Shown here piece after piece: positions 16,361 through 25,500 of a DNA stretch of 64,000 nucleotides (the first letter of the stretch is position 1; every line of letters starts with the position of its first letter). Made by a program: the position numbers and the translations under genes. The notes beneath the pieces are model-generated. The model was not told the DNA's origin, searched no databases, and saw only the letters and a list, made by a program, of their open reading frames with translations. Source of the stretch: Clostridia bacterium (GTDB lineage: Bacteria > Bacillota > Clostridia > Christensenellales > Aristaeellaceae); contig JAFSKN010000029.1 of the NCBI GenBank assembly GCA_017448975.1, positions 1-64,000 on the forward strand, written 5' to 3'.

Positions 16361-18664
16361 ATGAGATTATTGTATGCTTTCTTTGATTTTTCTGACATAC
16401 ATGATATGCGTAATAGGCGTAAACTTCATGAGTTGCACGGTTCACGCGGTATGCGTGAAATTGAACTGAATTTCTCGACAACAGAATGCTTTTCAATTAC
16501 AAAAGCCCTTAACGAAGCAGGGAAATATACATATACTTTATCATGCTCGATAAAGCCAATAAGCGAGCAATTACCAGCTGCTTTTTGGGGCGACCAGATT
16601 TACAATGTCACAGCAATTGTAGGTAACAACGCAGCGGGGAAAAGCACATTGATTCATTCTCTGATCTGTTCTCTTGTCAGTGGTTTGAAGCCTGAAATCC
16701 CATATTTGCTTGTATTGGAGAAGACCCTTTTAGGCAACAACAGTACTCGTGAAAAGATTGTATATTGCGGGAAAGGATTACTAGAGGACAGAGTAAGTTT
16801 TATTATTTCAGATAATAGCAGGGACTTATCCTTTTCATGTTATGAATACCCCTTTGAGTTGAGACGAACCAAAACTGTTCTTATCGATAATACTCTATCA
16901 ACGAGTTCGATGGAAATATATTATCAATACAGCAGAGTGCGAAATAGTGTACAAGCCTCAAATAATGGTATTTCTCCTTATGATGAAGCTCAATTCCAGT
17001 TTTATAATAGATCACTGTTTGCGTCCATCTGCCATAGTAATGCTATCAGTGCATCTGGAAGAAACACTAGTTCAGTGGATGTGGCTGGGACTATTGGCGT
17101 TCATTTTCGGTATGAAACCTATCAAGAGCTTCGTGTGCTTTTTGATAGGTCACATCATGAAATATTAGAAGAATTAAAAAAACTTGATATTCCTGTTCCG
17201 AATCCCCACAAAGTCTATGTCACCGTAGAAGGAACAGATTCCTTACTACGCGATTATTTTCCAGATTCCTTACTACGCGATTATTTTCCAGACATAAGTA
17301 TGACCTGGACAAATGTAGAGAATGGAAAAGCTTACTTTACTAATCGTATATGTATATGTATTTTACTTAGTATTATTAATCAGATGCTTCGATTTTGGAA
17401 TAAGCAGGTTAGTAAAAGCAAGCATTATTCATTAAGAGATGAGTTAATGACACTATTTCGAGAACGGAGTAATTCTGGCTTTTATATCAAGGATATTGTT
17501 CGCATTCTGGAACTATGGCGAGATTGGTATGAGCGTGGTCTGTTTCAGCGCAGTTGTCAAAAAAATATGGAACAATACCTGGAATTAGTAGGATTCATAC
17601 ATGAGAATCGTCAATTACTCGATCGTATATTCCGAATACAAGATAAAAGACAGCAACAGGGAAATAAACCAATTTGGGCGATTTCTTACGACGAAAGCAC
17701 CACATATGAACTAAATATTGACGAAACTATCAGAGAAAAGGATTTCCAAAAATGTGTGATAGACTTTTTGGAGAAGTATCGTGATGTCAGTGATCATATT
17801 TACTTTCTCTCTTTTTCTGCTGGTTTAAGCAGCGGAGAAAAAAATATACTTCGGATGCTGACTCAACTTAGATATGTTCTTTTTGGTCCTGAATCTATAG
17901 ATAGCGTGCAATTTCCAACAGAAAACAACAAAAGAGCGTATTTTCTTCAAAACTATTTTGGAAATAAGGCTATTGAAACCTGCGATACACTTTTCCTGTT
18001 TTTGGATGAAGCTGATTTGACTTATCATCCTGACTGGCAAAGGCAGTTCGTTTATATTCTGACCAAGTATCTCCCCAGCTTATATAGAAAATATTATAAT
18101 AATACTGATGATACGCAAGGTGGCTGTAAAGATATTCAAGTGTTTTTGGCTACACATTCTCCTCTTTTGCTGTCAAATATACCTATACAAAGCTGTATAT
18201 TTTTAAAGAGCGAGGATATCGAAGGTAAGGATAATCAAGATGTAAATATACGAGTGACAAAAGTGGTCAAAGCGCCCATTCATCAGACATTTGGTGCAAA
18301 CATACATGATCTGCTAAACAACGCATTTTTCTTAAGAAACACGGTGGGCGCTTATGCATACAAGTGGATGACCGATATAATCGAGGACCTTGAAAATCTT
18401 GAAAAGAATAAGGATTCCGCAGATCTCAGAGAAAAATGCAAACCTTATCTAGAGATTATCGAGTTGATAGGTGATCCTATTATCCACACAAAAATGGTCG
18501 GTCTATATAGAAACTGCTTTCCTTCCGAACCAGATTCAAATGAAACAGATAGAACAATTACAAGAGTTAAAGAATTAGGCGAAAACATGGATGCACAGGA
18601 GAAAGAACGCATGATTAGGGAACTTGAAAAAGTGATCAAACATCTGGAACGCAAAAAGGGGTGA
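16361..18664 (+). CDS. Septu-like AAA ATPase (PtuA-type)
   Basis: This 767-residue ABC/SMC-like ATPase has Walker A GNNAAGKS near residue 90, a signature LSSGEKN near 490, and Walker B LFLFLDEAD near 546. An H-loop-like LATHSPLLL follows near 600. The C-terminal 90 residues are a charged helical tail. ATPases of this shape pair with HNH nucleases in Septu and related retron systems. ATG 16361 was chosen over the in-frame TTG at 16346 because GGGGGAT stands 8 bases before it. A perfect 27-base tandem duplication adds nine residues at 17237-17290. The downstream HNH gene follows after 6 bases. Confidence 0.8.
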   Translation: MRLLYAFFDFSDIHDMRNRRKLHELHGSRGMREIELNFSTTECFSITKALNEAGKYTYTLSCSIKPISEQLPAAFWGDQIYNVTAIVGNNAAGKSTLIHSLICSLVSGLKPEIPYLLVLEKTLLGNNSTREKIVYCGKGLLEDRVSFIISDNSRDLSFSCYEYPFELRRTKTVLIDNTLSTSSMEIYYQYSRVRNSVQASNNGISPYDEAQFQFYNRSLFASICHSNAISASGRNTSSVDVAGTIGVHFRYETYQELRVLFDRSHHEILEELKKLDIPVPNPHKVYVTVEGTDSLLRDYFPDSLLRDYFPDISMTWTNVENGKAYFTNRICICILLSIINQMLRFWNKQVSKSKHYSLRDELMTLFRERSNSGFYIKDIVRILELWRDWYERGLFQRSCQKNMEQYLELVGFIHENRQLLDRIFRIQDKRQQQGNKPIWAISYDESTTYELNIDETIREKDFQKCVIDFLEKYRDVSDHIYFLSFSAGLSSGEKNILRMLTQLRYVLFGPESIDSVQFPTENNKRAYFLQNYFGNKAIETCDTLFLFLDEADLTYHPDWQRQFVYILTKYLPSLYRKYYNNTDDTQGGCKDIQVFLATHSPLLLSNIPIQSCIFLKSEDIEGKDNQDVNIRVTKVVKAPIHQTFGANIHDLLNNAFFLRNTVGAYAYKWMTDIIEDLENLEKNKDSADLREKCKPYLEIIELIGDPIIHTKMVGLYRNCFPSEPDSNETDRTITRVKELGENMDAQEKERMIRELEKVIKHLERKKG
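17237..17290 (+). repeat. Perfect 27-bp in-frame tandem duplication
   Basis: Two identical 27-base units (17237-17263 and 17264-17290) encode the nine residues DSLLRDYFP twice. The unit length is a multiple of three, so the frame is kept. Perfect identity suggests a recent event. Confidence 0.95.
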
Positions 18665-18670
18665 GTATCA

Positions 18671-19891
18671 TTGGTAAGAATAAATGATAAAGACTTCGAT
18701 CAAGATGCGATTGCTGAAATCTACGGAAGTTCAGGAAAACTTGTTGAAACAATACGAAAAAGAATTGAACCGATTATTGGCATGGATAGTCTTGCATCTA
18801 TTGTCTTTACGAAATGGTTTTTTAGGGATAGAGGCACCGATAATCTTACACCAAATGAAAGAATAAGCAGTTTTCTTCAATCAAAAGCACTGAAAGATCT
18901 GATTGAGGAATATGCATTGATTGCTTGCGAAACATTGTGGGGAAACGGTCATCTATATTACGCATTGCTACATTATAAAGATATTGTAAGTAAAGCGGAA
19001 AAAACGAAAAAACCATCGGAAAGACAAAGATTGATTTCTTCTATCATTTCGATAGAGCATATTCAAGCAAAAATGTTTGAAGTTCAGAAAGGTACGAATA
19101 AAGACGAGTATAGGCCTCTGGAATTGTCTGACCTCCAATCCCCGATCAAAAACGGCTCATTGTGTTCAAGCAAAAGCAGAATTAAATCACTTAGAACTAC
19201 TAATAATTCACAAATAAATGAGTTCATGCAAGTTTGCGAGAAAGTCTTTGATTATGGTGATTACGACCAGTATAGAGACAAACTGCTGAATGCTATGGGC
19301 ATCAACGTTTGTCCATACTGTAACAGACAGTATATCACCCCTTGGGGAACAGAAACAAAGCCACACAGCACTGCTGATATAGATCACTTTTACAGCAAGG
19401 ATCGTTTTCCGTTTCTTGCTCTCTCGCTCTTTAACTTTATTCCAAGCTGTCAGATATGTAATTCCCGTTTTAAACTTACAAAAGATTTTTATGTTATACC
19501 CCATGTCAATCCACATGTTCATGGTTTTTCCAGTGATGCGCGGTTTACAATTGACAATGTCAAGGCTGTATTCACTAATGGCGTATTACCTGAACTAAGC
19601 ATTCTGTGTTCTGCAGATGATATAGAAATACAAAATTCTGTGAATACATTTCACCTGAATGATTTATATAAAAGCCATCGAGATTATGCAGAAGAAATCA
19701 TTAAGAAAACGAGAATGTACAGCAAAACTAAGATAGATGAGTATTATTCATTGTATAAAGGGCTCTTTTCATCCAAAGAGGAACTATACCAGATTATTTA
19801 TGGAAATTATTTGGATGAGAATAGTCAAGCGAAACGCCCATTGTCTAAACTTACTCAGGATTTGCTGTTTGATCTCGGAGTATTTCGATAA
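18671..19891 (+). CDS. Septu-like HNH endonuclease (PtuB-type)
   Basis: This 406-residue protein starts at TTG (18671), 6 bases after the ATPase stop. A zinc-bound HNH core lies at about residues 210-290: CPYCNRQY, then DIDHFYSK with the catalytic-type DH, then CQICNSRFK. The N-terminal 200 residues are helical and lack known motifs. In Septu the ATPase senses infection and releases or activates the HNH nuclease. The protein is longer than the minimal PtuB, as in retron-associated and extended Septu variants. No reverse transcriptase lies nearby, so this is not a complete retron. Confidence 0.8.
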   Translation: MVRINDKDFDQDAIAEIYGSSGKLVETIRKRIEPIIGMDSLASIVFTKWFFRDRGTDNLTPNERISSFLQSKALKDLIEEYALIACETLWGNGHLYYALLHYKDIVSKAEKTKKPSERQRLISSIISIEHIQAKMFEVQKGTNKDEYRPLELSDLQSPIKNGSLCSSKSRIKSLRTTNNSQINEFMQVCEKVFDYGDYDQYRDKLLNAMGINVCPYCNRQYITPWGTETKPHSTADIDHFYSKDRFPFLALSLFNFIPSCQICNSRFKLTKDFYVIPHVNPHVHGFSSDARFTIDNVKAVFTNGVLPELSILCSADDIEIQNSVNTFHLNDLYKSHRDYAEEIIKKTRMYSKTKIDEYYSLYKGLFSSKEELYQIIYGNYLDENSQAKRPLSKLTQDLLFDLGVFR

Positions 19892-19917
19892 AGGTACAAT
19901 CCTTTTGCTGTGCATTC

Positions 19918-20012
19918 TGTACCCGGGTACAAACAGGGTACGCGGGGGTATGTACCCGGGTACAAAAGCGAAAATGTACCCCCTAAACAGGGTATGTTTG
20001 TACCCGGGTACA
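19918..20012. repeat. Array of three identical 14-bp palindromes
   Basis: TGTACCCGGGTACA occurs perfectly at 19918-19931, 19951-19964 and 19999-20012. Related half-sites (GGGTAC, TGTACCCC, AGGGTA) fill the spacers. Spacing between starts is 33 and 48 bases. The array begins 26 bases after the HNH gene stop. It could be an operator cluster, a recombination site or a centromere-like array; no assignment is possible from sequence alone. Confidence 0.85.
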
Positions 20013-20068
20013 AGCCCGGAAATGCTTTATATACTGGGGTTTTCGGGCATCCCTTCTGTACATGCGTT

Positions 20069-20146
20069 TCTCGCACAATCGTAGCCGGAGCGGAGAGCTC
20101 ATTGTTCACATCAATGGAATCATAGGTCCAAATCCTGTTGCGACCG
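20069..20146 (+). pseudogene. tRNA-like remnant, Val(CAC)-type 3' half
   Basis: A perfect anticodon arm (CATTG, loop TTCACAT, CAATG; 20100-20116) would carry anticodon CAC. A 5-base variable loop follows, then a T-arm (ATAGG, loop TCCAAAT, CCTGT) with T55 changed to C. The 3' acceptor strand TGCGACC and a G discriminator come next. On the 5' side only five inner acceptor pairs (TCGCA, 20071-20075) fit and the D-stem does not form. A terminator follows at 20152. This looks like a tRNA gene whose 5' half was replaced by recombination. It could also be a divergent element-borne tRNA. Confidence 0.5.
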
Positions 20147-20151
20147 CTGTT

Positions 20152-20185
20152 AAAGAAGAAGTCAAATGCTGGCTTCTTCTTTTTT
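20152..20185 (+). terminator. Intrinsic terminator after the tRNA-like sequence
   Basis: AAAGAAGAAG (20152-20161) pairs with CTTCTTCTTT (20173-20182) around an 11-base loop and runs into a T-tract. It lies 6 bases past the tRNA-like 3' end. Confidence 0.7.
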
Positions 20186-20322
20186 GGAAAAAGAAAGATC
20201 TCTCAATCATTCTCGTCCATTCTCTTCCGGATAAAGGAGGAATGCTGTTTGAAACATATGAGATATGCTCATGGTTAGCCTTGGTTTCTCAGTCTCTGCA
20301 CTGATCTAAAACTTGCTATATG

Positions 20323-20370
20323 TAAAAAAAATCACCGCACATATTGGACACAATTGTCCGATGTGCGCGG
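20323..20370 (-). terminator. Minus-strand intrinsic terminator
   Basis: GCACAT (20337-20342) and ATGTGC (20361-20366) form the outer stem, with GGAC/GTCC inside. On the minus strand the stem is followed by GTGATTTTTTTT. It would end transcription coming from the small frame at 20398-20496. Confidence 0.65.
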
Positions 20371-20397
20371 CGCTCTTTCAATGCCAAGCCTTTTTTC

Positions 20398-20496
20398 TCA
20401 ATTTGGGCTCAATTCCTGCTCAATGTATTCCCGCTCCTTTTCCGATAAACTGAAATCAGGCGGAATTGGTACTGGCGGCGGAAAGCTGTCAGCCAT
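20398..20496 (-). CDS. Possible 32-residue peptide gene
   Basis: On the minus strand an ATG frame encodes a proline-rich start (MADSFPPPVPIPPDF) and then an acidic helix (LSEKEREYIEQELSPN). The composition is protein-like, and a strong terminator follows 28 bases after the stop. No good ribosome site is seen, so it may be a remnant or be translated from a longer transcript. It diverges from the recombinase A gene. Confidence 0.35.
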   Translation of the reverse strand: MADSFPPPVPIPPDFSLSEKEREYIEQELSPN

Positions 20497-20570
20497 TCAG
20501 CACTGAAAACAGAACAGCAGACCAAAATAGAAGAAATAGGGTTCCAAAAAGGAATGGATTTATAGTATAA

Positions 20571-21080
<510 letters not shown>

Positions 21081-21085
21081 GAGAT

Positions 21086-21137
21086 AAAACTGACAATTTG
21101 ACCGCTCTTGATCATGCGGACTCTTATTGTCAGTTTT
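21086..21137. terminator. Bidirectional terminator at the left end of element B
   Basis: AAAACTGACAAT (21086-21097) pairs with ATTGTCAGTTTT (21126-21137); an inner CCGC/GCGG stem extends it. T-rich sequence flanks both sides, so it can end the truncated recombinase A transcript and the foldase operon. Confidence 0.7.
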
Positions 21138-21202
21138 CTTTGTGTTTGCATCCATAATACGGTTCTCATTATCAGTCAGAATTGTTTTGAGCATTTCAGC
21201 GC

Positions 21203-22483
21203 TTACAGCATCTCAGGATGCGTTTCGATTTCGTACTGGGTTTTCCATTCGTCCAGGAAAGGGTGCAGGGTTTCCCGCTGCTTGTTTTCCAGGGCGGAGG
21301 ATTGGAGGGCGGCGCGCTCTTCCTCGGTGAGCTCATGGACGCCGTCGGGCAGGTCGCTTTGGTACAGCACAATATGGATGCCCAGATCGGTCACAAAAGG
21401 CTCGGTGATTTCGCCGGGCTTTTTTAACGCGGAAACCGCCTGCTTGAACGCCTCGGCCCAGTTTTCGCTCTCCGGGTGGAACAGCAATTCCCCGCCCGCG
21501 GCTTCCCCGGCTTCCTTGCCATACTCAGCGACAAGGCTGTCAAAGGATTCTCCCGCCGCATAGCGCAGGGCGATTTCATCCGTGGTTTCCTTCAGCATGG
21601 GCAGGGCGCTTTGCTCCAGCGCCACCACCTGATTCAGCAAATCCGCGTAGGCTTGCGACTGCGCTTGATAGGCTTCTCTCTCCGCCTCCACGTCTTTTCC
21701 CGCGATGGCGGCGTCCGCCACGGCGTGATAGGCGTCCTCCAGGGCGGTAGCGCCTTCCTCCACGGCGGGCTGCAGGGCGTTGATTTCGTCCACCACAGCC
21801 TGGGGGTAGGGCAGCAGGATCTGCCGGATGACGCGGTAGCCCGCCGGGGTAAAGAAGGATTCGTTGCCGGTGGCCAGGATCTCCCGCTCGTAGCGGGGAA
21901 TGTCGAATTCATAGGCTTCCCGATCAGGGCCGACAAAGGTTTCCTGCAAATAGGCCTCCACGTCCTCGTCGGTCACGGTCACATCGGCGCAGTACAGTTC
22001 ATAGATGCGGCTGTAACGCACGTTGACCAGCGCTTCCTGATACACGACATCCAGGGTATAGCCCTGTTCGGTCAGCCAGGAGGTGATCTGCTCCTCTGTC
22101 ACGTCGTAGCCTTCGTTCTTCACCCGCTGCTGGAAGCCCTGCCACAGGCTTTCGTACACGTTGCCCGCATAGGAGCGCACGAGGGTTTCTTCCGCGTCGG
22201 TCAGATCGTTTTTCCCCGCCTCGATCAGCTTGTTTTCGATCAGGGCCAGGTCGATTAGGTGGTCGATGGTCTGCCGTTTCAGTTCTTCCTTTTCCGCCAC
22301 GGTGGGGGTGTAGCCCTGATACGCCATCAGATCCAGATTGGATTGATAGGAATATTTCGCCAGGGACAGGGGATACGCCACCCGGCCGACCCGGACAACG
22401 ACCGGGTCGGCGTTTTCCGCTGCCGCCCCGAAGGGCAGAAGCAAGAAAAGCAGGAGCGCCAAAAAGCTGCTGTATCGTTTCAT
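21203..22483 (-). CDS. Secreted SurA/PrsA-like peptidyl-prolyl isomerase
   Basis: This 426-residue protein has a signal peptide (MKRYSSFLALLLFLLLPFG and on to AAA-E). It then has a SurA-N-like helical domain with EEQITSWLTEQGYT-type sequence, an Ala/Glu-rich coiled segment around 230-290, and a parvulin-like C-terminus (AGESFDSLVAEYG, LGIHIVLYQSDLPDGVHELTEEE). No lipobox cysteine is present, so it is not anchored like PrsA. ATG 22483 with GAGGAAC upstream was preferred to the GTG at 22504. It lies 27 bases after the surface protein gene in the same minus-strand operon. It probably folds that exported protein. Confidence 0.75.
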   Translation of the reverse strand: MKRYSSFLALLLFLLLPFGAAAENADPVVVRVGRVAYPLSLAKYSYQSNLDLMAYQGYTPTVAEKEELKRQTIDHLIDLALIENKLIEAGKNDLTDAEETLVRSYAGNVYESLWQGFQQRVKNEGYDVTEEQITSWLTEQGYTLDVVYQEALVNVRYSRIYELYCADVTVTDEDVEAYLQETFVGPDREAYEFDIPRYEREILATGNESFFTPAGYRVIRQILLPYPQAVVDEINALQPAVEEGATALEDAYHAVADAAIAGKDVEAEREAYQAQSQAYADLLNQVVALEQSALPMLKETTDEIALRYAAGESFDSLVAEYGKEAGEAAGGELLFHPESENWAEAFKQAVSALKKPGEITEPFVTDLGIHIVLYQSDLPDGVHELTEEERAALQSSALENKQRETLHPFLDEWKTQYEIETHPEML

Positions 22484-22510
22484 GTTCAAGTTCCTCTTTC
22501 CCACGTTCTT

Positions 22511-25500
22511 TTATTCCGCTTCGCTTTCTTTCTTCCTTTTCACCAGGATGAAAAGGATCGCGCTGACCGCCGCCCCCATTCCCATGGCATACCAGAAAAG
22601 GGGTGCGGTATCCCCGGTATGGGGCACCTGCTTCACGGTCAGGGTGGCGGCGCGGCTGGTGGCGCTGTAGCCAGAAGCGTCGGTAACGGTGAGGCGGTAC
22701 TGATTCCCGCTCATCTCCTGGGTCACGGCTTTCAGGGTCAAGGTGTCGCTGTTTTCGCCGGGCAGATCCTCCCAGGAGCCCTGGGGCGTTTTCACCTGCC
22801 ACTGATACTTATACGGCGCGCGACCGCCCATCACGGCGGCGTGGAAGACGGCGGGGGAACCAACGGGCGCGTTCATGTCGTCTGGCTGGGTCAGGAAGGA
22901 GAGCGCCTCCGTTTCCAACAGAATCACGGCGCTGTTGTCCACATCGCCCACTTCCTTGTAGTTCTTTCCGTTGATTTTCACCGTGACCTTGCTGGCGCTG
23001 CGCCCGTCGGTGAGCAGGGAGAGGGGCAGGTCGAAGTTCCAGGTTTCCTTGTCGCTGACTTCCTCCGGCAGGCTGTAGCGGAACACAGGCGTGGTTTCTT
23101 CATCCAGGAACGCTTCCATCACCACGGCATTCGCGCTGCGGCGGGCGCTTCCGATGTGCGCCCAGTTGGTCACGGTCAGGGACACCATGGGTTCTCCGTT
23201 GTTATCCCACCGCGCGGCCTGGATGCTCAGATCCTGGGCGTTAGTATCCAGCTGGATGCGGTCAAAGGTCACGTCCGTTTTGAACATGGAGTAATCCTCT
23301 TCCGTTTCCCCCGCGCCGCTCCCGGCGGCAAAGAGCCGCATGACGCCGCTGTTTTCCTTCCGCACGGTGCCGTCCCTGCCGATGGAAACAATATCGTCCC
23401 GGGGCATTGCCGCGTAGCGCAGCATCCCGTCGATGCTTTTACCGCTCACGCTTTTCTGGAACGAAGTGCCGTTGGATACATAATAACGGTCTACCTCCAG
23501 ATAAATGTCTTGCCGGCCCTCCCAGCCCTGGGGAATGAGGAGGGAGATATTGAAGGCCTTGAAGGTGCCCGGCATCAGCATGTTGGGTTTCATTAAATCC
23601 GTTTTTTCTTCGAGGACTTTAGGGCCTCTGGACCAAATCCACTTGGTGTTTCCGTAACGGTACTCCGCTCCATCCACGTTCATGGAGCTCTCTTCCGCCC
23701 GGGCCACGGATTCACCGGAACGCCGTTCTGTTCCGCCGGTCAGCCCTTTGTTCAGGGTGACGGAGTTGTTGGCGGGGTTAAGCAGATCCAGGTGGATGGT
23801 TTCAAAGGCTTCCGCCTGTTTTCCATTCGCCTCGTGATAGGCCACCAGATCAAAGCCCGTCAGCGGCAGATTGCCGTTGTTGAACACGGTCAGCAGCATA
23901 TCGTCATAGCTGCCGGGATTGGCCAAGGTGTCCGTCAGCACGTTTCCGACCAGCTTCAGCCCCGGCACCAATTGGAAGGTAAACCCATACAGTTCTTTGC
24001 CATATATATCATTTCTGTGTACGAAATAATAGCTCTGCTTTTCGCTGACGATTTGGATATCATCCGGCGAGCCTTTATCCACGTCGGTTTTGATGGTGGC
24101 GAGCACGAAGGGCTCGCTGATCGCGTCAGCCGAGTCGTCATACCATATCGCGCGAATTTTGAACAGGTTGGACTTGCCATCCTCCGTCTGTCCCGCTGTT
24201 TCCAGCCACCAGAGGCATTCCCTGCCGTACAGCCTTGTCCAATGCAGATCGGCCCGGGGCATATCCATATCGTAATCCCGGATGTTCCAATAATAATACC
24301 CATATTGAGGATATTCCTCTGTGATTTGGCAGCTCATCAGGCGATAGTTCATTCCATCCTCCGTCTGCTGGAGGAAGAAGATAAAAGGCTTTAACGCCGA
24401 CGGATCACGAGACGCCATGGAGACGACGCGGTTGGCGACGGTCATTCCGGCGGCCATTCCGCCTGTGGTGGACATCCCCGGCCAGTTGCCTACGGCGTTG
24501 ACATTCACATATCCGAAATTCAGATCGCACAGATCATCCGACGAGCCGTTGCTTTTCGTCAGGGAAAAACGCATGAAGGAATCTTCGTCCAGACGGCCGT
24601 GATTTGGCTCAAAATACTGGTAATCAACATACTGGTTTTCCCCCGTGAGCCTGGGTCTGTTTCTTTGCGATTGCGACAGCCGCTTTGCATAGTCATACCG
24701 GGCGAAGATGACATCGCCAAAGAAGAAGCCGTTGGCATTCCCCCTGCTTGGCACATCCTGGGCATTTGCGGCCACGGAATACTCGTACAGCAGCGCGGAA
24801 TCGTCGCCATATCGCTTGCGCATCATACCCATAATGCGGGGCTTTTCGCATGCCTGGTGGTTCGGGCCATCCTCCAGGGGATAGCACATGGCCAGGTAGT
24901 TGTTCGTGTCCTTTTCCTGAGGCAGAATCACATGCCTGAGGCTCCGGCCATCATAACAATAGCAGCTCACGTAGGCCCAGGTTTTGTCAGGCACTTTGAC
25001 AGTGTGCTTGCTGCCGTCGTCCAGGATCTCTGTTTCCTCGTGATAATCCTTTGCCAGGATGCACACGGTAAACAGCGCGTCCGTCAGCTTACAGTCGCCC
25101 TGGCCTTCCACATAGGTGGTGATATTTTCGCCGGAAACGTCCGCTAACCAGTAATCAAAGTCGATCACGTCATAGCCGTCGCCGGGCATAAAATGATCCT
25201 TTGCGTCACCGGTCTGACCGTTTTGACAGTACAAAGGCTGATAAAACAGATCCTGGGGCGGCTGGCCGATTTGGGAGGCGTATTTGACAGGCACGCTCAC
25301 CAAAAGGGAATGCTGGTATGGCGCGCTGCCATAAGGAGCAAAGCTGCTGTCGATATACAGCAGGACGGGTTCAGCCGCTGACGGGTCCTGATCCGTGAAA
25401 TGGATTTGGGCGGCGTTGCTTTCCAGGGTCCGCATGCTGACGATCGCCGCCTTGCCGATATGCGCATTCTTCGTATCGATCAGAGCGCCCGGAATGACCA

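Noticed and set aside
16361-19891. Complete retron (Ec78-like) with PtuAB-type effectors
   Set aside because: No reverse transcriptase or msr/msd-like region is found near the ATPase/HNH pair.
19918-20012. CRISPR-like array
   Set aside because: The repeats are 14-bp perfect palindromes with short unequal spacers, and no cas gene is present.
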